DNA of 64,000 nt, taken from Salsipaludibacter sp963735045. GTDB lineage: Bacteria; Actinomycetota; Nitriliruptoria; Nitriliruptorales; Nitriliruptoraceae. The stretch covers positions 310,001 to 374,000 of the forward strand of contig CAVTIZ010000003.1 in NCBI GenBank assembly GCA_963735045.1, read 5' to 3'. The position numbers were made by a program, and so were the translations under genes. Below are positions 25,873-34,675 of this stretch, piece by piece. Below the pieces are notes generated by a model. The model worked only from the letters and a program-made list of their open reading frames with translations, did not search any database and had not been told where the DNA came from. How positions within the stretch are numbered: the first letter of the stretch is position 1; every line of letters begins with the position of its first letter.

Positions 25873-27249
25873 GTGACCCCGGTTCCGCCCGCCCCCGACG
25901 TCCGACCCGGGTGGCAGGTCGCCGCCGGGCGGTCCTGGGCGTGGTTCCGCGGCCTCCCGGGGTGGATCCAGGTCGTCGCATGGGTCCTCGGCTTCTGGAT
26001 CGTCCCCGCCTGGTGGCTGCTGTCGCGGGCTCGGGGACCCGGCGGCGTCCTCGCCGCTGCCGCGATGGCCCTGCTGGGCACCCTGGTGCTCACCGCCGCC
26101 GTCGACGGCGACTCGGCGGCCTCCACGACCGCCCCCACGGCCGACGTCGCGAGCACCGACCCGTCGCCGTCCCCGACGCCGGCACCCGCGCCGTCCCCGT
26201 CACCGTCGCCATCCCCGACGCCCACCTCCGAGCCGACGCCGACCGTCGAGCCCACTGTCCCGGTGCCCACCCCGACCCCGTCACCGACTCCCACGCCGGT
26301 CGCCACCCCGACCCCGGCACCGACTTCGGCGCCGTCCCCGACCCCGGTCCCCGAGCCGACCCCGACGGGCGCGCCGACGCCACCGGGTCGGCTCACCACC
26401 GTGGAGCGCATCGTCGACGGCGACACCCTGTACCTCGCCGGCCTGCCCGAACGCGCCCGGCTCATCGGCATCGACACCCCCGAGACGGTCAAGCCCAACT
26501 CGCCGGTCGAGTGCTTCGGGCCGGAGGCCACGGCGGCCCTGGAACGCCTCGTCCCGCCGGGCACCGAGGTCCGCATCGTCTTCGACGTCGAGCGCACCGA
26601 CCGCTACGACCGTCCGCTGGTCTACCTCCATCGCGTCGGCGACGACCTGTTCGTCAACCGCGCCATGGTCCGGCGGGGCTACGCCCAGGTCGCGACCTAC
26701 CCACCCAACGTCGCCCACGTCGACGAGTTCCTCCGCGCCCAGCGCCGTGCCAGGCAGGACGACGAGGGGCTGTGGGCGGCCGACTGCGACGACCAGCCAC
26801 CCGCGGGGGCGAACGGGTCGGGCGGATCCGCAGGGGCCACGGGTGGGGGCGCGTCGAGCTCCAGTTCTGACTCCGGGTCTGGCCCCGGGTCTGGGTCCGG
26901 GTCTGGGGCGGGGCCGGTCACCATCGCCGACATCGCCTGGGACGGCCCCGGCGACGACGTCGAGGTGGACACCAGCGAGCACGTCGTGCTCCACAACGGC
27001 TCCGACGCCGCGGTCGACGTCGGGGGCTGGTCACTGACCGACCTGGCGGGCCACGAGATCGTGGTCCCGGACGGCTTCACGATCCTGCCCGACGCCACGC
27101 TGCGCATCCACACCGGCCCCGGCACCGACACCGACACGGCCCACCACCACGGCGCCGGGCAGGCGATCTGGAACAACTCCGGTGGCGACACCGCCACCCT
27201 CCGCGATGCCGACGGTGAGGTGGTGGCCACCTTCACCTACACGTCCTGA
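25873..27249 (+). CDS. Membrane-anchored thermonuclease-family protein with lamin-tail domain
   Basis: 458 residues. A short N-terminal region and a hydrophobic segment (GGVLAAAAMALLGTLVLTAA) are followed by a long Thr/Pro/Ser wall-spanning linker, an SNase domain (VERIVDGDTLYLAGL, RARLIGIDTPETV, IVFDVERTDRYDRPLVYLHR, VRRGYAQVATYPPNVAH) retaining the Arg/Glu/Arg-type catalytic positions, a Ser/Gly linker and a C-terminal lamin-tail domain (VVLHNGSDAAVDVGGWSLTD, QAIWNNSGGDTATLRD). It is likely an extracellular Ca-dependent nuclease used to degrade environmental DNA. GTG 25873 is preferred; in-frame starts back to 25732 exist. Confidence 0.82.
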   Translation: MTPVPPAPDVRPGWQVAAGRSWAWFRGLPGWIQVVAWVLGFWIVPAWWLLSRARGPGGVLAAAAMALLGTLVLTAAVDGDSAASTTAPTADVASTDPSPSPTPAPAPSPSPSPSPTPTSEPTPTVEPTVPVPTPTPSPTPTPVATPTPAPTSAPSPTPVPEPTPTGAPTPPGRLTTVERIVDGDTLYLAGLPERARLIGIDTPETVKPNSPVECFGPEATAALERLVPPGTEVRIVFDVERTDRYDRPLVYLHRVGDDLFVNRAMVRRGYAQVATYPPNVAHVDEFLRAQRRARQDDEGLWAADCDDQPPAGANGSGGSAGATGGGASSSSSDSGSGPGSGSGSGAGPVTIADIAWDGPGDDVEVDTSEHVVLHNGSDAAVDVGGWSLTDLAGHEIVVPDGFTILPDATLRIHTGPGTDTDTAHHHGAGQAIWNNSGGDTATLRDADGEVVATFTYTS

Positions 27250-27412
27250 CCAGCACCGACCCGGATACCCGAGGACGTGGAGCGGGCCCGGGGCTGGGCG
27301 GGGGAGTGGCAACCTCGCGACCATCGGGCACCCCGCACCAGCGGCGCGGGGTCCTGTCCCCGCGGGTTCGCGCTTCGTAGGCTCGGGCCGGCCACCAGTG
27401 GTGAGGGAATCC

Positions 27413-28114
27413 GTGTCGACCGACCGTGCGACCACGCAGCCGCACGTCGGGACGTTGCGCGAGGGGGCGTTGCACGCGGCGCTCAAGCGCTGGGTGGCCG
27501 AGCCGGGGGACCGGTTCGAACAGCCCGTCGGTGGGTTCGTCGTCGACGTCGTGCAGGGCGACACGCTGGTCGAGGTCCAGACCAGTGGGTTCTCGGCGAT
27601 GGGCCGCAAGCTCGACTCGCTGCTGGACCGCCACCACGTGCGCATCCTCCACCCGATCCCGGTGGACACCACCATCATCAAGGTCGACGAGCACGGCGAG
27701 ATCCTGTCGAGGCGACGGTCACCCAAGCACGGGACCGTGGTCGACGTGTTCGCCGAACTGGTCAGCTTCCCGAACCTGCTGGACCACCCCAACCTCACCG
27801 TCGAGGTCGTCCTCACCCGCGAGGACCAGGTCCGCACCCACGACCCCACGAAGGCGTGGCGCCGCAAGGGCTGGGTGATCGAGGAACGGCGACTGGTCGA
27901 GGTCGTCGACCACGTCGTGCTGACCACCCCACACGACCTGGCGGCGCTGCTGCCCGACGGACTCCCGGTGACGTTCACCACCGCCGACCTCGCGGCCGCG
28001 CTGGGCTGCCAGCGGCGGTTGGCCCAGCAGATGGCCTACTGCCTGCGCCACCTCGACCTGGTCCGCCAGGTCGGCACCCGTGGGCGCGCGTTCCTGTACC
28101 GACGGACCGGCTGA
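27413..28114 (+). CDS. PD-(D/E)XK-like nuclease with C-terminal winged helix, unknown role
   Basis: 233 residues. The N-terminal half has the layout of a small PD-(D/E)XK fold: Glu17 in LREGALHAALKRW, Asp45 in GGFVVDVVQG, and Glu54-x-Gln56 in DTLVEVQTSGFSAMGRKLDS, with a Gln in place of the usual Lys. A middle stretch (IIKVDEHGEILSRRRSPKHG) is conserved-looking, and the C-terminal ~60 residues (FTTADLAAALGCQRRLAQQM) read as a winged helix. It could be a DNA-repair or defence nuclease; I do not recognise a named function. GTG 27413 has GAGGGA about 5 bases upstream; GTG 27401 is the alternative. Confidence 0.65.
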   Translation: MSTDRATTQPHVGTLREGALHAALKRWVAEPGDRFEQPVGGFVVDVVQGDTLVEVQTSGFSAMGRKLDSLLDRHHVRILHPIPVDTTIIKVDEHGEILSRRRSPKHGTVVDVFAELVSFPNLLDHPNLTVEVVLTREDQVRTHDPTKAWRRKGWVIEERRLVEVVDHVVLTTPHDLAALLPDGLPVTFTTADLAAALGCQRRLAQQMAYCLRHLDLVRQVGTRGRAFLYRRTG

Positions 28115-28130
28115 ACCCGGCCGGCCGACG

Positions 28131-28541
28131 TCAGTCCTCGTCGGGGTCGTTGCGGGCGTCCTGGTGGGTCGCATGGTTCGTGCCGGGGAGGTGGTCCGGC
28201 GGCCCGTACAGCGCGTACACCTTCAGGTCGTCGTCCCCGAGGTTGGTGACGTTGTGCCAGGTCCCGGCCGGGACCATGATGACCGTGTCGTCGGTGACCT
28301 CGACGTCGAAGGACAGGTCGTCCTCGGTCGGTCCCATCTGGCAGCGCCCACGCCCCTGCTCGACCCGCAGGAACTGGTCGATGCCGTGGTGGACCTCCAG
28401 TCCGATGTCGTCGCCGGGCGGGATGCTCATCACCGTCAGCTGCAGCTGCTCGCCCGTCCACAGCGTGGTGCGGAACCGGTCGTTGTCGAGCGTGGTGCGC
28501 TCGATGTCGACGGTCCAGGGTTGTCCTCCGTGGTCGCTCAT
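28131..28541 (-). CDS. Cupin-domain protein
   Basis: 136-residue single cupin of the mannose-6-phosphate isomerase-like type: motif 1 VHHGIDQFLRVEQGRGRCQM with metal-binding His/Glu positions and motif 2 VPAGTWHNVTNLGDDDLKVY. Homologues are often annotated only as cupins; some bind sugars or small metabolites. It ends 16 bases from the convergent upstream gene and is divergent from the DHFR-like gene. Confidence 0.85.
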   Translation of the reverse strand: MSDHGGQPWTVDIERTTLDNDRFRTTLWTGEQLQLTVMSIPPGDDIGLEVHHGIDQFLRVEQGRGRCQMGPTEDDLSFDVEVTDDTVIMVPAGTWHNVTNLGDDDLKVYALYGPPDHLPGTNHATHQDARNDPDED

Positions 28542-28739
28542 GTCGGTCCTCCTCGGACGTTCGCGCGATGCGGGTGTGGCCGCGGTCGTCGGTCGCGGTC
28601 CCGACATCACCCCACGACCATACGACGCACGTGGTGCCCGCGGCACGGTCCGGAGGTCCCCCCGGCGCGGGGCCGACGGCCAGTGCCGCAGTGACGTCCG
28701 GCCGCCTAGCGTGGTCCGTCGACCACGACGGAGGCACGC

Positions 28740-29300
28740 ATGGGCAGGCTGGTCTACTCGATGCAGATCTCGCTGGACGGCTACATCCAGGACGAGCAGG
28801 GCGACTTCTCGTTCGCCGAACCGGCCGAGGACGTCCACCGGGCCGCCAACGACGACGTCCGGTCGTCCGCGGCGATGCTGCTCGGCCACGCCATGTTCGA
28901 CACGATGGACCCCTACTGGACCGAGGCCGTCACCCACGCCGACGACCTCCCCGACGTCGAGGCCGACTTCGCCCGGGTCTGGGTCGCCACGCCCCGCTAC
29001 GTCTTCTCCGACACCCTCGACACCGTCCCCGACGGCTGCACCCTGGTGCGCTCGCGCGACTCCCATGCCACGATCCAGCGTCTCAAGGACGAACTCGACG
29101 GCCCGCTGGGGATCGCCGGGGCCCGGCTGGCTGCCTCCGTGGTCGAACTGATCGACGAGTTCTCCCCGTACATCTCGCCGGTCACGGTCGGTGGGGGGGT
29201 CTCCTACTGGCCGACCGGGACGCGCCTGGGCCTGCGGGTGGCCGGCACGCGCCACTTCGACTCCGGCGTGGTGCAGCTGCGCTGCGTGCGCGCGGACTGA
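28740..29300 (+). CDS. Dihydrofolate reductase-like (RibD C-terminal fold) protein
   Basis: 186 residues of the RibD_C/DHFR-like family common in actinobacteria: MGRLVYSMQISLDGYIQD at the start, a SAAMLLGHAMFDTMDPYW segment, and GGGVSYWPTGTRLGLRV near the end. The fold binds NADPH; the real substrate of this standalone group is not known and it is unlikely to be the housekeeping DHFR. ATG 28740 follows a GGAGG-like site. Confidence 0.85.
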   Translation: MGRLVYSMQISLDGYIQDEQGDFSFAEPAEDVHRAANDDVRSSAAMLLGHAMFDTMDPYWTEAVTHADDLPDVEADFARVWVATPRYVFSDTLDTVPDGCTLVRSRDSHATIQRLKDELDGPLGIAGARLAASVVELIDEFSPYISPVTVGGGVSYWPTGTRLGLRVAGTRHFDSGVVQLRCVRAD

Positions 29301-29473
29301 CCGAGGCTCGTGACCTCCCTGGCCGCCTGTCGGGGGCGGCTCGCCCGGGGTCCCGGCCACGGGTGGACCTTCGGCCCCTGTGTCCGGCCACCGTGTCGGG
29401 GGACCATGGGGGCGTGGCGTCCTGCGGCCTCCCTCCGGCGATCGCGGAGCCGCCGCGAGGACAGGAGTCCGGC

Positions 29474-30292
29474 ATGGACCGTGCAGACGAGCTGGTGCAG
29501 GCGGCCGGCCACGACCTGGCCCTCCCCAGGGCGGCCGTGGGCGTCTTCGACCCCGACGACGTCGCCGACCTGCCGGGTCCGGCCCGACGGCTGCTGACGC
29601 GCTCGCTGGCGCCGGGCGTGGCACTGGCGCCGACGGTCGTGCTCGAGATGGAGGGGTGGCTGCGGGTGGGCCGCTGGCTGCCCTTCACCGGCCACCAGGT
29701 GCTGGCGGTCGGTCGTGGCATGGTGTGGTCGGCCCGGGTCGGTCGCGGACCGCTGGTCGTGCGGGGCTCGGACCTGCTGTGGCGTGGCCGGGCCCGGCTG
29801 GACTTCCGGCTGTGGGGACACGTGCCGGTCGCGCAGGCCGACGGACCCGACATCGACACCAGCACGGTCGGGCGTCTGGCCGCCGAGACCGTGGCGTGGG
29901 CGCCGCAGGGCCTGACCCCGGCGATGGGGGCGAGGTGGGCCCCGCTGGACGACCAGCGTGCCGTCGTGACGCTCCCGATCGACGACCACGAGGTCGCCGT
30001 GACCGTCACGGTCGACGACGACGGCCACCTCCGCGACCTCCGACTCGACCGCTGGGGCGATCCTGAGAAGGGCGCCTTCGGCTGGCACCCGTTCGGTGGC
30101 GACGTCACCGAACGGGCCACCTTCGACGGCGTGACGATCGCCACCGCGGGCCGGGTGGGATGGCACCGCGGCACCCCAGCCCAGGACGACGGCGAATTCT
30201 TCGCCTACCGCGTCACCGGGGCACGGTTCCCGCACCTCGACCCCCACCCCGCGGCGGTCGGCGCGACGGGGCGGTCCACCGTCTCGGCCTGA
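29474..30292 (+). CDS. DUF6544-like protein
   Basis: 272 residues resembling the DUF6544 group: LPGPARRLLTRSLAPG and VVLEMEGWLRVGRWLPFTGH near the N-terminus, a beta-rich middle (VVRGSDLLWRGRARLDFRLW) and a C-terminal region with FGWHPFGGDVTERATFDGVT. No membrane helix is obvious. The function of the family is not established. ATG 29474 follows AGGACAGGAG. It is followed after 136 bases by the GH13 gene, possibly in one unit. Confidence 0.7.
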   Translation: MDRADELVQAAGHDLALPRAAVGVFDPDDVADLPGPARRLLTRSLAPGVALAPTVVLEMEGWLRVGRWLPFTGHQVLAVGRGMVWSARVGRGPLVVRGSDLLWRGRARLDFRLWGHVPVAQADGPDIDTSTVGRLAAETVAWAPQGLTPAMGARWAPLDDQRAVVTLPIDDHEVAVTVTVDDDGHLRDLRLDRWGDPEKGAFGWHPFGGDVTERATFDGVTIATAGRVGWHRGTPAQDDGEFFAYRVTGARFPHLDPHPAAVGATGRSTVSA

Positions 30293-30428
30293 TCGTCGCC
30301 AGCGCCACGGCCGTGCCCGAGGCGGGGCGGCCACGCGAACCGCGTGGGTTCGTCCCGGCGATGTGGCAGGCTGCCAGCCACGTCGGGTCCGTCGGGTCCG
30401 ACACAGCCCCGACCACCGGAGTCGCCCG

Positions 30429-32078
30429 ATGTCGTTCGTCGAGGAACTGTCGACCATCTACGGCGGGACCGACCACGCCGACGACGTCGAGGCCATCGCC
30501 GACGACCTGCGCGACCTGCTCGACGACCGCGACGCCACCCCGGTGGACCGCCCGGCCGCGCCGGGCCCCGGCACCCCGTGGTCCCAGGACGACGTCTGGG
30601 TGATCGCCTACCCGGACCACTTCCAGGAGGACGGCCGTGCCCCCCTGGCCGTGCTGCCCGACGCGCTGGACCTGCTGGCCCCGCGCGCCAACGGCGTGCA
30701 CGTGCTGCCGTGCTTCCCCTGGTCGTCCGACGACGGCTACGCCGTCATCGACCCGCTGGCCATCGCCGACGACTACGGGACCTGGGACGACGTGGCGACC
30801 CTGGCCACCGACCGGCGCGTGATGCTCGATGCCGTGGTCAACCACCTGTCGGCCGAGTCGCCCTGGTTCCGCGCGTTCCTGGCCGACGAGCCCGGCTTCG
30901 AACACGCCTTCGTCACCGCCGATCCCGACGCGGACCTGTCGGCCGTGGTGCGTCCCCGCAGCCTGCCACTGCTCACCGAGTTCGACGGCGCCACCGGTCC
31001 ACGCTGGGTGTGGACCACCTTCTCGCCCGACCAGGTCGACGTCGACATCGGGGACCCGACCACCCTGCTGCGGATCGTCGACGTCCTGGTGCGCTACGCC
31101 GATGCCGGGGCGTCGGCCATCCGGTTGGACGCGATCGGGTTCCTGTGGAAGGAGCCCGGCACCACCTGCATCCACCTGCCCCAGACCCACGCCGCGGTCC
31201 GGCTGATGCGTGCGGCGTTGGACCGCCACCACGCCGACGTCGTGCTCATCACCGAGACCAACGTCCCCCACGAGGAGAACGTGTCCTACTTCGGCGGTCC
31301 GGACCGCCGCGAGGCCCAGGCCGTCTACCAGTTCAGCCTGCCACCACTGGTGCTGCACACGATGCACACCGGCGACGCGACCGCCCTGGCCGAGTGGGCC
31401 GCCACCTTCCTGACCGACGACGGGGCCGACGAGGCCGACGACGAACGCACGGCCACGACCTTCTTCACGTTCCTGGCCTCCCACGACGGGATCGGGCTGC
31501 GCCCCGTCGAGGGCTTGCTCGACGTCGACGAGGTGTCGGCGATGGCCGAGCGGGTCACCGCCGCCGGTGGCGTGGTCAACACCCGCGCCACCCCCGACGG
31601 CGACCGGCCCTACGAGTTGTGCACGACGTGGTTCGACGCGGTCGCGCTCGGCGACGAGGAACGGGGCATCGCCCACCACCTCGCGTCACACGCCATCATG
31701 CTGCTGCTGCCCGGCATCGCGGGGGTGTACGCCCACTCCTTGGTGGGGGCGTCCAACGACCACGAGCTGTACGCGCGCACGGGTGCGGGTCGCTCGCTCA
31801 ACCGTGCCCGGTTCACGACGCTGGCGGACCTGCTGCCGGCCGGGAGTCGCGCCGCGCGGGTCAACGCCGGCCTGGACGAGCTCATCGCCCTGCGGAGGAG
31901 CGACCCGGCGTTCCACCCCGACGCGGCCTTCGCCGTGGCCGCGACCGTGCCCGGCCTGTTCCGCTTCCACCGGGGCCGCGGCGACGGCCGGGTGCTGGTC
32001 GAGGTCAACGTCGCCACGGGCGAGGTCGACGACCTGCCGATGGGTGCGTGGCGCATCACCGACGACCCGGCCTGGTGA
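30429..32078 (+). CDS. GH13_18 sugar phosphorylase (glucosylglycerate/sucrose phosphorylase family)
   Basis: 549-residue alpha-amylase-fold phosphorylase that would split an alpha-glucoside with phosphate to give glucose 1-phosphate. HVLPCFPWSSDDGYAVID, nucleophile Asp234 (IRLDAIGFLWKEPGTTCIHL), acid/base Glu276 (LITETNVPHEEN) and Asp353 (LASHDGIGLRP) mark the GH13_18 sub-family. The SSDDG and LWKEPGTTC signatures are closer to the glucosylglycerate phosphorylase branch than to classical sucrose phosphorylase, which would fit recycling of a compatible solute; the substrate is an inference. ATG 30429 gives a normal N-terminus. A hairpin ends the gene on the right. Confidence 0.85.
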   Translation: MSFVEELSTIYGGTDHADDVEAIADDLRDLLDDRDATPVDRPAAPGPGTPWSQDDVWVIAYPDHFQEDGRAPLAVLPDALDLLAPRANGVHVLPCFPWSSDDGYAVIDPLAIADDYGTWDDVATLATDRRVMLDAVVNHLSAESPWFRAFLADEPGFEHAFVTADPDADLSAVVRPRSLPLLTEFDGATGPRWVWTTFSPDQVDVDIGDPTTLLRIVDVLVRYADAGASAIRLDAIGFLWKEPGTTCIHLPQTHAAVRLMRAALDRHHADVVLITETNVPHEENVSYFGGPDRREAQAVYQFSLPPLVLHTMHTGDATALAEWAATFLTDDGADEADDERTATTFFTFLASHDGIGLRPVEGLLDVDEVSAMAERVTAAGGVVNTRATPDGDRPYELCTTWFDAVALGDEERGIAHHLASHAIMLLLPGIAGVYAHSLVGASNDHELYARTGAGRSLNRARFTTLADLLPAGSRAARVNAGLDELIALRRSDPAFHPDAAFAVAATVPGLFRFHRGRGDGRVLVEVNVATGEVDDLPMGAWRITDDPAW

Positions 32079-32159
32079 GCACCGACGTCCGCGCCGGCTC
32101 GACCCCCTTGCCGGAGACCGTCGCAGCGGTGTCGCCGAGGGGTTCGACGGGGGTTCGAC

Positions 32160-32183
32160 GGGGGCGCCTCGCATGGCGCCCCC
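32160..32183. terminator. Bidirectional terminator hairpin
   Basis: GGGGGCGCC / GGCGCCCCC, a perfect 9-bp stem with a 6-nt loop, between the convergent phosphorylase and hydrolase genes. Confidence 0.55.
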
Positions 32184-32199
32184 GGACTCGTCCCGGCCG

Positions 32200-33111
32200 T
32201 CAGGCGTCCAGGACCGCGCGCAGCGTCGCGGCGAACTCGTCGGGCTTGCCGGCCGGCTGGCCGTACTCGCCGCCCATGAAGCCGCCGTGGTCACCGGGGA
32301 ACGCCACGGGCTCGCCGCCGAGCCGTTCCGCGACCCCGGCCGAGGTGCGACCCGTGTAGGTCTGGCCGGTGTCCTCCCCGACGCCGATCACGACCCGGGT
32401 CGATGCGGCGTCGATGGCGGCGTAGTCCAGTTCGTGGCTCGGCATGCTGCCCTCGGCCTGGGACAACAGCGGGTCGTCCCGCGACCCGTCGTCGGTGGTC
32501 GGCATCCCGAACATCGCCGGATCCGGCGCCGGCTGGTCGGCCCAGTCGTCGGGGAACGGGCCCTGGTGGCTGACCATCGCCACGAAGTGGGCCATCCCGG
32601 CACCGCCGCCGTGGGCCATGTAGGTGTCGTGCACCGCCCGGAACGCGGCCGAGGCCGCCGCACGATCCTCCAGGACCTCCTCGGTGGGCGGTTCGTGCGC
32701 GACCAGCGTGTGCACGTCGTCGGGGTGGGTGGCGACCAGGGCGAGCGCCGTGATCGCCCCGCCACTGCTGGCGAGGACGTCGACGGCCTCCCCACCGACC
32801 ACGGTCCGGACCTCGCCGAGGACGGCGTGCAGGTCGGCCACGTTCTGCTCGGTGAGGGACCGGGCGGACTCGTCGCCGTCGTCCCCGGTGGTGGTGCTGC
32901 GCTCGATCCCCCGTGGGTCGTAGGTCACCACGGTGCGGTCGGTGAGGCGGGCGGCCAGGCTGGTGAAGCCGGTGGCGCCCATCGGGTAGCCGACCATGAC
33001 CAGGACGGGATGGTCGTCGGTGGTGCCGGGGCGGACGTCCCAGGCCAGGCTGGCGCCGGGGACGTCGAGGGTGTGGGTCGTCGGCTCGACGACGGTGGGC
33101 ATGTCGGACAT
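32200..33111 (-). CDS. Alpha/beta-fold hydrolase
   Basis: 303 residues: PVLVMVGYPMGATGF with the oxyanion segment, VVTYDPRGIERST, nucleophile elbow LASSGGAITALALV (Ala-Ser-Ser-Gly-Gly, the first Gly of GxSxG replaced), and a catalytic-type His late in FPGDHGGFMGGEYG. Homologues act as esterases, haloperoxidase-like or lactone hydrolases; the substrate is unknown. The ATG at 33111 fits the family start better than 33150. The ArsR-SRPBCC pair lies upstream on the same strand with a 154-base gap and may be co-regulated. Confidence 0.82.
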   Translation of the reverse strand: MSDMPTVVEPTTHTLDVPGASLAWDVRPGTTDDHPVLVMVGYPMGATGFTSLAARLTDRTVVTYDPRGIERSTTTGDDGDESARSLTEQNVADLHAVLGEVRTVVGGEAVDVLASSGGAITALALVATHPDDVHTLVAHEPPTEEVLEDRAAASAAFRAVHDTYMAHGGGAGMAHFVAMVSHQGPFPDDWADQPAPDPAMFGMPTTDDGSRDDPLLSQAEGSMPSHELDYAAIDAASTRVVIGVGEDTGQTYTGRTSAGVAERLGGEPVAFPGDHGGFMGGEYGQPAGKPDEFAATLRAVLDA

Positions 33112-33265
33112 GGTCGGCTCCCTGTGCCGGTGGTGGGTCCGGGTGAGCACGGTGCTCGTCCGGGGGTGGCGCGTCGCCCCTGGCGTGGGGCGTTGGTGCG
33201 ACGGGGGTGGGTCGTCGGTGCGACGACCCGCTGGTGGCGGGCTCGGGTCGGGGGGTTCCGGCGGG

Positions 33266-33781
33266 TCAGCGCTCCGGCGGTACCGCGGTGGTGTCGGTGG
33301 ACAGGAGTGCGTCGATCTGGCCCAGGGCGGCCTGCAGGCCCTGTTTCATGCCCATGGCCAGCAGGCGCTCCATGGCCTCGAGGTCGGCGAAGTGGCTGTC
33401 GATCGTCATGCGGGTCCGGCCGTCGCCCATCTCGGCGATGGTCACGTGCATCCGGGTCCGCGGGAGGTCGTGGTCGGGCGTGCCGTCGGGCCGGGCGAAT
33501 CCGTCGAGCAGCACCAGGCCACGCGGCGCGTCCACCTCCTCCACCTCCCAGTGGGCGTGGACCTGGTCACCCTCCGGGCCGGTCAGGTGGTACTCGACGC
33601 GACCGCCCGGGGCGAGGTCGTGGGCGGTCACGGTGGCCGGGTAGGTGGGCGGTCCCCACCAGCGCTCCAACTGGCGTGGGTCCTCCCACAACTGCCAGAC
33701 GCGCTCGGCGGATGCGGCGAACTCGGCGTCGACGCTCATGGTCAGGTCGTCGGGGTGGGTGCGGACATCGGTGACGGTCAT
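33266..33781 (-). CDS. SRPBCC (AHSA1-like) domain protein, second copy
   Basis: 171 residues: SVDAEFAASAERVWQLWEDP, ERWWGPPTYPATV and a long C-terminal helix EAMERLLAMGMKQGLQAAL. The WWGP motif and lid helix are those of ArsR-coupled AHSA1 proteins. It starts inside the stop of the regulator (ATGA overlap). It shares little sequence with the copy at 13013-13495 beyond the fold, so the two pairs are paralogous modules rather than a recent duplication. Confidence 0.85.
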   Translation of the reverse strand: MTVTDVRTHPDDLTMSVDAEFAASAERVWQLWEDPRQLERWWGPPTYPATVTAHDLAPGGRVEYHLTGPEGDQVHAHWEVEEVDAPRGLVLLDGFARPDGTPDHDLPRTRMHVTIAEMGDGRTRMTIDSHFADLEAMERLLAMGMKQGLQAALGQIDALLSTDTTAVPPER

Positions 33782-34119
33782 GGTCGGTCCTCCTCCGGGG
33801 CGGACTCGACGATCGCCGTCATGCGGTCGACGCGGTCACGCCACAGGTCCTCGTAACGGTCCAGCAGGCGTCGCGTGACACGCAGCGCCTCGTGGTTGGT
33901 GCGGACGACCTTGCGTCGCCCGTCGCGGTTCTTGGTCACCAGCCCGGCGTCCTCCAGCACCGCGACGTGCTTCTGCACTGCCGCGAAGCTCATGGGGTAG
34001 TGCCGGGCCAGTTCGCTGATCCCCTCCGTGCCATCGATCGCACGACGGACGATGTCACGGCGCGTGGCGTCTGCCAGGGCGCCGAACAAGGCGTCGAAGT
34101 CCGGTGGGCTGATCTGCAT
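33778..34119 (-). CDS. ArsR-family winged-helix regulator, second copy
   Basis: 113 residues: FDALFGALADATRRDIVRRA, HTH GISELARHYPMSFAAVQKHV, wing VLEDAGLVTKNRDGRRKVVR. The start is set at ATG 34119 because the operator palindrome occupies 34121-34142; the alternative ATG at 34131 would lie inside that palindrome. The transcript is then nearly leaderless, which is common in actinobacteria. It controls the SRPBCC gene and perhaps the hydrolase. Confidence 0.88.
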   Translation of the reverse strand: MQISPPDFDALFGALADATRRDIVRRAIDGTEGISELARHYPMSFAAVQKHVAVLEDAGLVTKNRDGRRKVVRTNHEALRVTRRLLDRYEDLWRDRVDRMTAIVESAPEEDRP

Positions 34120-34120
34120 G

Positions 34121-34142
34121 GATACAACCATATGGTTGTATC
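34121..34142. promoter_or_regulatory. Perfect palindromic operator of the second ArsR-SRPBCC pair
   Basis: Arms GATACAACCAT and ATGGTTGTATC form a perfect 22-bp palindrome with no spacer, one base upstream of the regulator ATG. A bound repressor dimer would block initiation. The motif is unrelated to the palindrome of the first pair (13871-13886). Confidence 0.75.
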
Positions 34143-34351
34143 AAACGGATGTCAACACGGTGTCGGGGCGCATGGCGTGTCGACCGCGGCGCGACAGGCC
34201 ATGCTGGTGCGAGACGACGGGAGGTCGACGTGGACACCACGGTCGATGGCGACCAGCACGGTCTCGTGCACGCGTCCACCCCAGCGGCACGGGACGCCGC
34301 CACGCGGACGGGCGCCCGGTCGACACCGGTGGCCGTCGGGTGGCGGGACGC

Positions 34352-34675
34352 ATGACGTCGACGCGTCGGGGCGAGCCCGACCCGCTGTGGCAGCGGGCCC
34401 GCACCTGGCCGATCGGGTGGCGGGTCGTGGCCTGGATCCTGGCCTGGCCGTTCCTGCTCACCAGCCGCCTGTGGGACGACGGTCGGGCGGGATGGGGACA
34501 GCGCGTGGCCGCGATCGCGCTGGCGCTGGTCGTGGGCGTGCCGTGGAGCCTGGCCATCGCCGTCCTGGCGTCGTCCCTGGCACCGGGTGGCACTGGCGAG
34601 GACAGCCCGGTCGAGGTGCCCGACGACCTGTTCGCCCCGCTGGACGAGCCCGTGCAGGCCCCCTCCGACACCTGA
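34352..34675 (+). CDS. Small membrane protein of unknown function
   Basis: 107 residues with two hydrophobic segments (GWRVVAWILAWPFLLTSRLW and VAAIALALVVGVPWSLAIAV) separated by a short polar loop, and an acidic Pro-rich tail (DSPVEVPDDLFAPLDEPVQA). Arrangement resembles DUF-type actinobacterial membrane proteins with a cytoplasmic C-terminus. No family is recognised. The ATG at 34352 is the first good start; the ribosome-binding site is weak. Confidence 0.55.
   Translation: MTSTRRGEPDPLWQRARTWPIGWRVVAWILAWPFLLTSRLWDDGRAGWGQRVAAIALALVVGVPWSLAIAVLASSLAPGGTGEDSPVEVPDDLFAPLDEPVQAPSDT

Noticed and set aside
34120..34131. Upstream ATG (34131) for the second ArsR gene
   Set aside because: It lies inside the perfect 22-bp operator; the ATG at 34119 gives the conserved N-terminus.
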